Notes under the pieces: generated by a model | The model's database searches: none | What the model was told of the DNA's origin: nothing | Seen by the model: only the letters and a program-made list of their open reading frames with translations | Shown: positions 1 to 10,764 of the stretch, in pieces | Position numbering within the stretch: the stretch's first letter is position 1 | Layout: the number at the start of each line of letters is the position of its first letter | Position numbers and translations under genes: made by a program | NCBI GenBank assembly: GCA_003194525.1 | Contig: NBIV01000325.1 | Coordinates: 1-64,000 of the forward strand | Reading direction: 5' to 3' | Source: Gracilariopsis chorda | Taxonomy: Eukaryota > Rhodophyta > Florideophyceae > Gracilariales > Gracilariaceae | Length of the DNA stretch: 64,000 bases

Positions 1-1029
1 GGACCCCTGGCCCCCGGAGATGCTCCGGGTACAAGACGTCTTCTTCTGTCTTCTCCCTCTCCTACGTCTAAGGAGAAGATGCGTCGCTCTCTACGAGGCT
101 TCCAGAGGGTTAATGACCCAAGATATGCCTTCACCAAGTATAACCCTCTCTGGCCTCTTGCAAGAACTTGCGCGACCTCGCAACTGAAGCTACTATGGCA
201 ACCAAAGTACGCTGCTAACGCGCAACCACTTAAGGTCACACGCGGCCTGATCCTAAGAAGGAGGTCAGCCTACGCCACGTCGCCTCCCCGCACAAACGCC
301 CAAGGGTCAGATGCACGGATCAAAAGCTCGTTATGGAATACCTTCGCAACAGCCCAAGAATCCCGACACGCAGTCAGGATCAAAACAAATAATTCAATCA
401 CCCGCACCAGCGCAGTACGCCACGGCACCCCCGTCCACGGATGCACCCGCTGAACTTACCAGGTCTTAACGACCGTCACCGTTATCTGTCCAAATGGACC
501 GGTGGGAAGCCGCTCGACAGTACACCCCCGCTTGGTTCAAGCCGCCAGGCTCACGTCCCCGGATACCTGGAATCACCCAAAGTAACCCGGATCAACCGCT
601 CGTCGCACTGGACACCAGATGATGATTAAGAAACACGAAAAACAAACAACTGCTGAGCACACGATCACGGAGCCCAGACTTCGAAACTAGACCGACTCGA
701 CCTCACGATACGACCCGACAAACGACTCGGCGATCCAAAACACAACGATAGAGGGAGTGTCACACACAAAGTAGATAGCGATCGACAACACGGGCAACAA
801 CGGAGGCCCAACTCAACAACGATATGAAGTAAACGTCGAACCACTACCACCCCAACGCCCTCAGGAGGAACGCAAACCAAAGGAGAATGACCAACACCGA
901 CAACAATGGGATCAAGACACCCGACGCAACGACGTAAGAAGGCAACAACAGCGAAAACGGATGAACGCGGTGAGGGAGAGCGGCGACAGCACGAACGATA
1001 CGGAAAGGATAGCGGCAGCGGTCAGCGGG
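1..1029 (-). other. 5' leader of a second tandem C1 copy (runs off window)
   Basis: This is a non-coding leader closely matching 9719-10749, the leader of element C1. On the minus strand it follows LTR a1 and its primer site and continues past the left edge, so a further C1 body should lie beyond the window. It carries the same candidate 5' splice site as C1 (GTAAGT on the minus strand, plus 454-459). Open frames here are short and lie in a repeated leader, so I do not call genes. Confidence 0.75.
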
Positions 1030-1044
1030 GCTGGGCCCATAACC
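1030..1044 (-). promoter_or_regulatory. Half tRNA-iMet primer binding site next to LTR a1
   Basis: The minus strand reads GGTTATGGGCCCAGC directly after the LTR end. This is complementary to the anticodon stem-loop of initiator tRNA-Met and matches the primer site type of Drosophila copia (established knowledge). It shows that a1 acts as a 5' LTR for the body lying to the left. Confidence 0.85.
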
Positions 1045-1824
1045 AGTTGAAAGTTGAAAGGAAGTTGAGGGGATGGAAGGGAAGTTCGCCAGCCTCTAGC
1101 TTGGATTTACTTGGAGGTCCTTCAGACACATCTTATATACCACTCTAAACTCGAATTGCGCGGGAACACCAACTACAAGTAAAACCGAAACCACTAAGCA
1201 GGGACACTCAATACTACCAATCATCATCTAACATGACAAAGCCAGCTCAGCACAACCTCATTACATCAACGCACACCAACGCACCAACGTTCCGTAATAG
1301 TTACGTGCATACACATGACCATGACAAGGCACAAATTCACGACTCCAACACACGCCAGCACATGCCAACACATCACGGTAAGTCAACACGTCACGGTAAG
1401 TCGGCACGTAACCTGTGGTGTTAGTGCCATGTCATCATGTGCAATGCACACAACACCCACGTCATCAATATACCCGTGCATGTGTAAACCTGTTGACAGT
1501 GCATGCGCACCTTACCATTGTACCAACCACTGCTGTACCACTTGTACCAGCTGTCAACCACTTCACCAGTATCCCCTGCACACAACGTACACTGTGACCA
1601 CTGTAGTAGCTGGACACGTGGGTGTGTCCAACCGATCCAGTTATGCCATACCACTTGTACGCACCACGTTGCATATGTACATTTGCAGTAGCCAATCAGA
1701 AGCCAGTTTGATGGTGGGTTCGGCGCACACGCGCATATGCGCTTTTGCAGAGCTACCCTCTAAAACAGCCCATGCTCCCCGGAACATTTGGTTTTCAGTG
1801 ACAGCACAGGTACTACTGCCAACA
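1045..1824 (-). repeat. LTR a1 (family a), shared by two C1 bodies
   Basis: The LTR is about 780 bp. On the minus strand it starts TGTTGGCAGTAG and ends TTTCAACT. A TATA-like TATATAAG lies at plus 1131-1139, and a CCAAT-type ATTGG lies in the shared core near 1690. A polypurine tract precedes it and a primer site follows it, so it works as 3' LTR of one body and 5' LTR of the next. Its primer-site half carries the a4-type base (ggtcctt) and its polypurine half the a2-type (gagctaccc). Confidence 0.9.
1681..1785 (-). promoter_or_regulatory. Shared LTR regulatory core (also in families b, c, d)
   Basis: On the minus strand this block contains CAAAAGCGCATATGCGC, then CCCAACGTGAAA-like and TGATTGGCTACTGC motifs in fixed order. 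The same order occurs in LTR b1 (14281-14390), b2 (21296-21410), b3 (26815-26930), c1 (16816-16930), c2 (29095-29220), d1 (15738-15850) and d2 (30660-30790), although the rest of these LTRs differ. A role as promoter or enhancer is inferred from position and from the CCAAT-box-like ATTGG. Confidence 0.7.
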
Positions 1825-1834
1825 CCCCCCCTCT
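1825..1834 (-). promoter_or_regulatory. Polypurine tract of C1 pol copy 1
   Basis: The minus strand reads AGAGGGGGGG directly before LTR a1 (TGTTGG). This is the usual position of the plus-strand DNA primer in LTR retrotransposons. Confidence 0.8.
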
Positions 1835-1844
1835 GTCACTGACT

Positions 1845-3937
1845 TCAAAGGTCTAAGGGGAGCAAGCCACAGTCCCCGCGGAACCTTGCCAGCTTAACTC
1901 GACCGAGCGCTTTCGTCAGCATATCGGCAACCATGTCTTCCGTGGAACAGTACTGCAACTGGACGGCTTTGTCGCGTAGAGCCTCTCTGGTGAAGTGAAA
2001 GCGAATATCAATGTGCTTAGTACGCTTGTTCACAACTCCATTTCGAGCAAGGTCGATGCAACCTTGGTTGTCCACGTACATAGTTGTGGGCTCAACCATT
2101 AGCGTCACTGACTCATCCACGTGTAGTCCACTTGCGTTGCCAATGCCACTCCACAGTCGTCTCAGCCAGATCGCTTCCTTCGTCCCACTGCACAGACTCA
2201 CATACTCAGCCTCAGCGCTAGACAATGCAACTACTTCCTGTTGGCGCGAGCTCCAAGACACAGGAGCACCGCACATCATGAACACATACCCACTGGTGGA
2301 CTTGCGGTTGGATGTATCACCTGCCCAGTCAGAGTCTACGTATCCATACAGCTGAGTATCAGTCGTGGTGCCATAAGTAAGTCCGAAGGAGCGAGTGCCA
2401 TTGAGGTAACGCAGAACACGCTTGACCGCTTTCCAATGAGTCTCTCCAGGTTTCTCGACATACTTGGCTAGCTTGGACACTGCAAACGAGATTTCCAGTC
2501 GAGTGCCAACAGAGAGATACATCAGACAACCGATCACCTGACGATACGGGATGTTCGTCAGAGGCTCTTCTACCTTATTGAGGTCAGAACCGGAGTCCAT
2601 GGGAGTGTCCATTGGTTTGCACTGCAACATGCCAAAACGTTCTAAGACCTCAGGCGTGTATGCAGAGTGTGTCAGGTACAGCTGTCTTTTGGATCGATCA
2701 CGATGGATCTCGAACCCAAGTACCATGCCCGCTTCACTGAGATCCTTCATCTGAAAACGTTTTGACAGTTCACGCTTTACGCGATTCATTGTCTCCATAC
2801 TTGGGCTCGCAATGAGCAAGTCGTCCACATAAAGAGAAATGATCACAAGCGCTCCCAGTACCTCTCCGGGATAGACGCACTCGTCTGCAACGTTTGGCTT
2901 CAGACCCATCCAACCCACGAGGAACAAGTAGATCTTTGCAAACCACTGCCTTGATGCCTGTCGTAGCCATAGATGGCTTTCTTGAGAAGGCATACCAAGT
3001 CCTCGTTCCCAGGTTTGATGAATCCGTCTGGCTGCTCCATGTACACAGTCTCTTCCAGGTCGCCATTCAAGAATGCAGTCTTCACAATCCATCTGGTGCA
3101 GATGATAGTTCTGCACTGCTACAATGGACAGAATCATTCTAATGGATGTGAATTTGACCACTGGTACATACGTCTCGGAGAAGTCTACACCTTCGATCTG
3201 CAGAAACCCTCGAGCCACCACACGAGCTTTGTACCTCATTGTCGGTTCATCGTTGTCGCCAGCCTCATATTTTTGCACAAATACCCACTTGGATGATATC
3301 ACGTTGCTGTCAGCTGGCCTTGGCACTAACTCCCATGTGTCATGCTCCATCAGAGACTCATACTCACTGTTCATGGCCTTGGTCCACGCTTTTGAATCAG
3401 GACGTGACACCGCATCCGAGTATGAGGATGGGATGTCATCACTGGCAGTGAGTAGGGCAGTTCCGCGCCACCACGAGGTAGGCGCTCTACGCTCACGAGT
3501 GGATCTCCGAAGTGGTGGTGGATCTGGTACGTCTGGCTCAACTTCTGTCTCAGCTGTGGGCTCATCGTGGCCACTGCCTGAAGCTTCTTCTGGTGGAGTA
3601 TCTGGTGCAGCGGGTTCAACTTGGGCAGCATCGGTGGGTGTAGTAGAGGTGGAGGTGATGTTTGATTTCGGCTTGTCCGAGATGTCGATCTCAGCATAGT
3701 CGTCATCATTAACGTGGTCAGTACCTTGATCTGAACCACTACATTCGTCAAACCTCACATCCCTCGACACAACCACCTTCTTCTTTTGCGCATCCCACAG
3801 TTTGTAACCGTTCGATCCAGATGTGTACCCAATAAAGATCGCCTCCACGGCACGTTGCTCCAGCTTCTTCAGCTTGTGGTCGACCACTTTGTACCAGCAC
3901 CGCCTACCGAACACACGCAGATTGCTCAAGTCAGGTT
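1845..3937 (-). pseudogene. Copia pol 3' half, copy 1 (INT tail, RT, RNase H), inactivated
   Basis: This is the C-terminal part of a copia polyprotein: the end of integrase (FIGYTSGSNGYKLWD-like), reverse transcriptase with YVDD, and RNase H (YVDSDWAGD, SSAEAEYVSL, KHIDIRFHF). It is a tandem duplicate of 4736-6828, offset by 2891 bp. Relative to that copy it has one extra base near 3071 and one missing base near 2962. The frame is lost and regained, replacing about 40 residues including the first catalytic aspartate of RT (DVKTAFLNG). Further changes hit conserved residues (LDISFAV to LEISFAV, AYTRKVLERF to AYTPEVLERF). It begins abruptly at the LTR a2 junction without its own start codon. 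Confidence 0.9.
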
Positions 3938-4715
3938 TGTTGAAAGTTGAAAGGACGTTGAGGGGATGGAAGGGAAGTTCGCCAGCTCTAGCTTGGATTT
4001 ACTTGGAGGTTCTTCAGACACATCTTATATACCACTCTAAACTCGAATTGCGCGGGAACACCAACTACAAGTAAAACCGAAACCACTAAGCAGGGACACT
4101 CAATACTACCAATCATCATCTAACATGACAAAGCCAGCTCAGCACAACCTCATTACATCAACGCACACCAACGCACCAACGTTCCGTAATAGTTACGTGC
4201 ATACACATGACCATGACAAGGCACAAATTCACGACTCCAACACACGCCAGCACATGCCAACACATCACGGTAAGTCAACACGTCACGGTAAGTCGGCACG
4301 TAACCTGTGGTGTTAGTGCCATGTCATCATGTGGCAATGCACACAACACCCACGTCATCAATATACCCGTGCATGTGTAAACCTGTTGACAGTGCATGCG
4401 CACCTTACCATTGTACCAACCACTGCTGTACCACTTGTACCAGCTGTCAACCACTTCACCAGTATCCCCTGCACACAACGTACACTGTGACCACTGTAGT
4501 AGCTGGACACGTGGGTGTGTCCAACCGATCCAGGTATGCCATACCACTTGTACGCACCACGTTGCATATGTACATTTGCAGTAGCCAATCAGAAGCCAGT
4601 TTCACGTTGGGTTCGCGCACACGCGCATATGCGCTTTTGCAGAGCTACCCTCTAAAACAGCCCATGCTCCCGGAACATTTGGTTTTCAGTGACAGCACAG
4701 GTACTACTGCCAACA
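3938..4715 (-). repeat. LTR a2 (family a), recombinant between the a3 junction and the 3' LTR
   Basis: This 778-bp LTR runs TGTTGG to CAACA on the minus strand. On one side it has a polypurine tract; on the other it meets the pol sequence at aggtt (3933-3937), exactly as a3 does. Its primer-site half has the a3-type base (ggttctt) and its polypurine half the a1-type (gagctaccc), the signature expected of a crossover between two LTRs. A TATA-like sequence lies near 4023-4031. Confidence 0.9.
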
Positions 4716-4725
4716 CCCCCCCTCT
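4716..4725 (-). promoter_or_regulatory. Polypurine tract of C1 pol copy 2
   Basis: The minus strand reads AGAGGGGGGG immediately upstream of LTR a2, ten bases after the pol stop codon. Confidence 0.8.
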
Positions 4726-4735
4726 GTCACTGACT

Positions 4736-6828
4736 TCAAAGGTCTAAGGGGAGCAAGCCACAGTCCCCGCGGAACCTTGCCAGCTTAACTCGACCGAGCG
4801 CTTTCGTCAGCATATCGGCAACCATGTCTTCCGTGGAACAGTACTGCAACTGGACGGCTTTGTCGCGTAGAGCCTCTCTGGTGAAGTGAAAGCGAATATC
4901 AATGTGCTTAGTACGCTTGTTCACAACTCCATTTCGAGCAAGGTCGATGCAACCTTGGTTGTCCACGTACATAGTTGTGGGCTCAACCATTAGCGTCACT
5001 GACTCATCCACGTGTAGTCCACTTGCGTTGCCAATGCCACTCCACAGTCGTCTCAGCCAGATCGCTTCCTTCGTCCCACTGCACAGACTCACATACTCAG
5101 CCTCAGCGCTAGACAATGCAACTACTTCCTGTTGGCGCGAGCTCCAAGACACAGGAGCACCGCACATCATGAACACATACCCACTGGTGGACTTGCGGTT
5201 GGATGTATCACCTGCCCAGTCAGAGTCTACGTATCCATACAGCTGAGTATCAGTCGTGGTGCCATAAGTAAGTCCGAAGGAGCGAGTGCCATGGAGGTAA
5301 CGCAGAACACGCTTGACCGCTTTCCAATGAGTCTCTCCAGGTTTCTCGACATACTTGGCTAGCTTGGACACTGCAAACGAGATGTCCAGTCGAGTGCCAA
5401 CAGAGAGATACATCAGACAACCGATCACCTGACGATACGGGATGTTCGTCAGAGGCTCTTCTACCTTAGTGAGGTCAGCACCGGAGTCCATGGGAGTGTC
5501 CATTGGTTTGCACTGCAACATGCCAAAACGTTCTAAGACCTTACGCGTGTATGCAGACTGTGTCAGGTACAGCTGTCTTTTGGATCGATCACGATGGATC
5601 TCGAACCCAAGTACCATGCCCGCTTCACTGAGATCCTTCATCTGAAAACGTTTTGACAGTTCACGCTTTACGCGATTCATTGTCTCCATCCTTGGGCTCG
5701 CAATGAGCAAGTCGTCCACATAAAGAGAAACGATCACAAGCGCTCCCAGTACCTCTCCGGGATAGACGCACTCGTCTGCATCGTTTGGCGTCAGACCCAT
5801 CCAACCCACGAGGAACAAGTACATCTTTGCAAACCACTGCCTTGATGCCTGTCGTAGCCCATAGATGGCTTTCTTGAGAAGGCATACCAAGTCCTCGTTC
5901 CCAGGTTTGATGAATCCGTCTGGCTGCTCCATGTACACAGTCTCTTCCAGGTCGCCATTCAAGAATGCAGTCTTCACATCCATCTGGTGCAGATGATAGT
6001 TCTGCACTGCTACAATGGACAGAATCATTCTAATGGATGTGAATTTGACCACTGGTACATACGTCTCGGAGAAGTCTACACCTTCGATCTGCAGAAACCC
6101 TCGAGCCACCACACGAGCCTTGTACCTCATTGTCGGTTCATCGTTGTCGCCAGCCTCATATTTTTGCACAAATACCCACTTGGATGATATCACGTTGCTG
6201 TCAGCTGGCCTTGGCACTAACTCCCATGTGTCATGCTCCATCAGAGACTCATACTCACTGTTCATGGCCTTGGTCCACGCTTTTGAATCAGGACGTGACA
6301 CCGCATCCGAGTATGAGGATGGGATGTCATCACTGGCAGTGAGTAGGGCAGTTCCGCGCCACCACGAGGTAGGCGCTCTACGCTCACGAGTGGATCTCCG
6401 AAGTGGTGGTGGATCTGGTACGTCTGGCTCAACTTCTGTCTCAGCTGTGGGCTCATCGTGGCCACTGCCTGAAGCTTCTTCTGGTGGAGTATCTGGTGCA
6501 GCGGGTTCAACTTGGGCAGCATCGGTGGGTGTAGTAGAGGTGGAGGTGATGTTTGATTTCGGCTTGTCCGAGATGTCGATCTCAGCATAGTCGTCATCAT
6601 TAACGTGGTCAGTACCTTGATCTGAACCACTACATTCGTCAAACCTCACATCCCTCGACACAACCACCTTCTTCTTTTGCGCATCCCACAGTTTGTAACC
6701 GTTCGATCCAGATGTGTACCCAATAAAGATCGCCTCCACGGCACGTTGCTCCAGCTTCTTCAGCTTGTGGTCCACCACTTTGTACCAGCACCGCCTACCG
6801 AACAAACGCAGATTGCTCAAGTCAGGTT
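4736..6828 (-). CDS. Copia pol 3' half, copy 2 (INT tail, RT, RNase H)
   Basis: This open frame of about 695 codons holds the integrase tail, a low-complexity acidic linker (residues ~60-145), reverse transcriptase (~195-470; catalytic Asp in DVKTAFLNG near residue 281 and YVDD at 367-370) and copia RNase H (~530-680; DSDWAGD, SSAEAEY, KHIDIRFHF). All signature residues look intact. It lacks its own ATG. It is the continuation of the gag/PR/INT frame at 7608-9545, from which it is separated only by solo LTR a3 and its 5-bp target duplication. Reverse transcription and RNA removal are the known roles of these domains, in cytoplasmic virus-like particles. Confidence 0.92.
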
Positions 6829-7607
6829 TGTTGAAAGTTGAAAGGAAGTTGAGGGGATGGAAGGGAAGTTCGCCAGCTCTAGCTTGGATTTACTTGGAGG
6901 TTCTTCAGACACATCTTATATACCACTCTAAACTCGAATTGCGCGGGAACACCAACTACAAGTAAAACCGAAACCACTAAGCAGGGACACTCAATACTAC
7001 CAATCATCATCTAACATGACAAAGCCAGCTCAGCACAACCTCATTACATCAACGCACACCAACGCACCAACGTTCCGTAATAGTTACGTGCATACACATG
7101 ACCATGACAAGGCACAAATTCACGACTCCAACACACGCCAGCACATGCCAACACATCACGGTAAGTCAACACGTCACGGTAAGTCGGCACGTAACCTGTG
7201 GTGTTAGTGCCATGTCATCATGTGGCAATGCACACAACACCCACGTCATCAATATACCCGTGCATGTGTAAACCTGTTGACAGTGCATGCGCACCTTACC
7301 ATTGTACCAACCACTGCTGTACCACTTGTACCAGCTGTCAACCACTTCACCAGTATCCCCTGCACACAACGTACACTGTGACCACTGTAGTAGCTGGACA
7401 CGTGGGTGTGTCCAACCGATCCAGTTATGCCATACCACTTGTACGCACCACGTTGCATATGTACATTTGCAGTAGCCAATCAGAAGCCAGTTTGATGGTG
7501 GGTTCGCGCACACGCGCATATGCGCTTTTGCAGAGGTACCCTCTAAAACAGCCCATGCTCCCCGGAACATTTGGTTTTCAGTGACAGCAGAGGTACTACT
7601 GCCAACA
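6829..7607 (-). repeat. Solo LTR a3 inserted in C1 polyprotein, target duplication aggtt
   Basis: This 779-bp LTR is flanked by aggtt at 6824-6828 and 7608-7612, a 5-bp target site duplication. Without the LTR and one duplicate, the upstream and downstream frames are continuous across the integrase/RT junction. The insertion puts a stop codon into the upstream frame nine bases into the LTR (TGTTGGCAGTAG). No internal element sequence remains, so it is a solo LTR made by LTR-LTR recombination, or part of the ladder described in the findings. Confidence 0.92.
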
Positions 7608-9545
7608 AGGTTCATATCTACTACACATCTCGAGTGGTGTCACGTCACTCGGAAGGGCCTTGCAGGTGACTCGATTGCGCACATACACTGCAACGCTCAA
7701 CGCTTCAGCCCAGAAGCTCTTTGGCAGTTTCTTGTGATGCAGCATCGATCTCACCAAGTCCATGAGTGTTCGGTTGAAGCGTTCGGCCAGACCATTCTGA
7801 TGTGAATTGTAAGGCACCGTTCGCTGATGTTCAATACCGTGACGTTCAAGCTCTTGTGAAAACTTCTTTGACACATATTCACCAGCATTGTCTGTGCGTA
7901 ACGCATGTAGCACAGACTCACGTGCGGTGATGGTTTTCACATGTCGGTCACTCTGATTTTGAACCATCTTGAGCCACTTCACGAACACGTCGAACACCTC
8001 ATCCTTTGTCTTGAGCATGTACAAGAAGCAAAAACGGGAGTGATCATCGATGAATGTGACGAAGTAGCTTGAACCTCCCAAGGAACCTACTTGGATTGGA
8101 CCACAAATATCCGAATGCACTAGGTCCAATGGGTGCAAAGCCCGTTCCCCCCCTTGCTTGGGAGTTGGAGCACGTGTAGATTTTCCCACTAGACAAGAGT
8201 CACACACATCCATCGATTGATTCAAGTCCACATTCAGCCCTGACACAACACCCTTACGAGCCATATGTTTGATACCATCCACATTCACATGAGCCATTCG
8301 AGCATGCCATACTGACAGGTCAGTCACAAGTGCGTTGTCCATGTCTTCTGGTACTTCAATCGCGGTATATAGGTAGTACAGTCCTTTGATGCGACGGCCC
8401 TGGGCGATCATGGTGTTGCCTTTGTATACACATACTTTGGTTTTGTCAAACACCACTCGCGCACCCAGGTCACACATCGCAGACACTGACAGCAGATTAT
8501 ACCTTAAATTCGGTACGTGCACTACTTCACCCAACCGGCACTTGCTCTTACGCCCTTCAACAGCGAGATCGAGGTGGACACTGCCATGACCAAGAGACTC
8601 CAGCTTCGAGTCATTGCCGATACTCACACCGGCAGACTCTCTTTTGCTATAACTGTCAAACATGGACTCGTCATACGTCATATGGGCGGTGGCACCAGAG
8701 TCAATGATCCAGTCACTGATACTTTCTTCCACAGAACCTGTCGCAATGAGACAAACAAAGTCAGAGTCACTGTCACATCCTCGTTTCTCGTTGCCGAGAT
8801 CGGTCTGCACAGCTGGGTTTGCGGCAGCACTCTGCTCTTTGCTAGCTTCGTCACGTTGTCTCTTGAAACAATTTCTCTGGATATGCCCCTTCTTACCACA
8901 GTAGTAGCACACCATGGACGTCTTTCGTGACTGCGCACCGACCAAAGCCGTGTCACTTCCGGACTCCTCCTTGGCATGATCGTTCATTCGCTGTTCCTCT
9001 TGCAGCAAACGACTCTTCACAAACTCTAAATTGAGTTTACGATCACCAATCGTGGTGTCAATAGCGACAATGAGGTGTTCGAAGCGGTCTGGTAGCCCAC
9101 ATAGGATTGCCATAGCGATGTCTTCTTCCTCAACCACTACGTCCATGCTCTTCAGATCCGATGCAAGATGACGAACACGATTGATGAAGTGTAACATTTT
9201 CTCATCATCTCGCATCTTGGCTGTGTAGAAGGCACGTCTTGCATTGATTCGGTTGAGCAGCGTTTTAGGCTGGAACACATCGCAAATGGCTTTCCACATT
9301 TCCGCAGCATTCTCGGTATCCCTCACATGGTCCAAATGCTCATCACTGATGCTGAGACCAATAACAGCCCTGGCCTTGGCGTCTTTCTTCTTCCATGCTG
9401 ACAACTCGTCATCGTCCGTAGGCCTGGTTGATTCAAGATGGACATCGATGTCCTTGAGTGCAAGCAGCAACTCAACCTTTTGCTTCCATACATGGAAGTT
9501 ATCCTCGCCCAACTTTTCAATCTTGATGCCACCGAATGAATCCAT
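7608..9545 (-). CDS. Copia gag-protease-integrase (C1), truncated by LTR a3
   Basis: The frame starts at an ATG (MDSFGGIKIEKL) and runs 646 codons to the LTR a3 insertion. Gag (UBN2-type) covers ~1-200. A CCHC zinc knuckle has C213, C216, H221 and C226. The protease active site DSG is at 282-284. A GAG-pre-integrase zinc region (WHARMAH to CDSCLVGKS) covers ~413-455. The integrase core shows D479 (HSDI), D552 (RTDNAGEY) and E588 (LAERFNRT), a DD35E spacing. No internal stop is present, so this half was intact when interrupted. Known roles are capsid formation, polyprotein cleavage and integration. Confidence 0.95.
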
Positions 9546-10749
9546 GCTTGGTAGATATCAACAAACAGCACAGGTGCGATGAAAGACCTACGGCACTTAA
9601 GTAGTACAAAAATGGCAACAACGACAACAATAACAACAAAAACAACGACGACAACAACAACAAAACTTCAATTTCGGGCGCACTGACGGGAGAAACTACA
9701 TCCGCTACCCTAGGGTGTCGGACCCCTGGCCCCCGGAGATGCTCCGGGTAGAAGACGTCTTCTTCTGTCTTCCCTCTCCTACGTCTAAGGAGAAGATGCG
9801 TCGCTCTCTGCGAGGCTTCCAGAGGATGGTTAATGACCCAAGATATGCCTTCACCAAGTATAACCCTTTCTGGCCACTTGCAAGAACTTGCACGACCTCG
9901 AAACTGAAGCTACTATGGCAACCAAAGTACGCTGCTAACGCGCAACCACTTAAGGTCACACGCGGCCTGATCCTAAGAAGGAGGTCAGCCTACGCCATGT
10001 CGCCTCCCCGCACAAACGCCCAAGGGTCAGATGCACGGATCAAAAGCTCGTTATGGAATACCTTCGCAACAGCCCAAGAATCCCGACACGCAGTCAGGAT
10101 CAAAACAAATAATTCAATCACCCGCACCGGCGCAGTACCCCACGGCACCCCGTCCACAGATGCACCCGCTGAACTTACCAGGTCTTAACGACCGTCACCG
10201 TTATCTGTCCAAATGGACCGGTGGGAAGCCGCTCGAAAGTACACCCGCTTTGGTTCAAGCCGCCAGGCTCACGTCCCCGGATACCTGGAATCACCCAAAG
10301 TAACCCAGATCAACCGCTCGTCGCACTGGACACCAGATGATGATTAAGAAACACGAAAAACAAACAACTGCTGAGCACACGATCACGGAGCCCAGACTTC
10401 GAAACTAGACCGACTCGACCTCACGGATACGACCCGACAAACGACTCGGGGATCCCAAAACACACGATAGAGGGAGTGTCACACACAAAGTAGATAGCGA
10501 TCGACAACACGGGCAACAACGGAGGCCCAACTCAACAACGATAGGAAGTAAACGTCGAACCACTACCACCCCAACGCCCTCAGGGAGGAACGCAAACCAA
10601 AGGAGAATGACCAACACCGACCAACAATGGGATCAACACACCCGACGCAACGAAGAAAGAGACAACAACAGCGAAACGGATGAACGGCGGTGAGGGAGAG
10701 CGGCGACAGACGAACGATACGGAAAGGGATAGCAGCAGCGGTCAGCGGG
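9546..10749 (-). other. 5' leader of C1, with candidate intron
   Basis: This is an unusually long (1.2 kb) non-coding leader between the primer site and the gag ATG. On the minus strand there is CTG followed by GTAAGT (plus 10173-10178) and, 496 nt later, a pyrimidine-rich acceptor ending TCTCCCGTCAG before TGC (plus 9683-9685). Both are conserved in the other copia families here. The remaining leader before gag contains a long GTT-rich (plus CAA-rich) simple tract at about 9617-9665. Splicing is inferred. Confidence 0.65.
9617..9665. repeat. CAA-rich simple tract in C1 leader
   Basis: The plus strand is a run of imperfect ACA/CAA triplets (GTT on the element strand), ending about 70 bp upstream of gag. 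It is probably an unstructured leader segment. Confidence 0.7.
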
Positions 10750-10764
10750 GCTGGGCCCATAACC
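10750..10764 (-). promoter_or_regulatory. Half tRNA-iMet primer binding site of C1
   Basis: GGTTATGGGCCCAGC on the minus strand directly follows LTR a4. It is the complement of the initiator tRNA-Met anticodon stem-loop and is identical to the site at 1030-1044. Confidence 0.85.

Noticed and set aside
79-453. ORFs in the C1 leaders (79-453, 9715-10188) and at 21037-21315 / 14022-14300
   Set aside because: They are in retrotransposon leaders or LTR-b, are repeated with the element, and their frames are not kept by synonymous change as far as I can see.
1233-1842. Several overlapping ORFs conserved at 1233-1842, 4125-4747, 7016-7584 and 11134-11520
   Set aside because: They lie entirely within LTR-a copies and are conserved only because the LTRs are; the frames overlap on both strands and show no protein motif.
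2011-3699. Plus-strand ORFs antisense to the pol copies (for example 2011-2355, 3124-3699, 4902-5246, 6015-6590)
   Set aside because: Shadows of the copia pol frame, duplicated with the 2891-bp unit.
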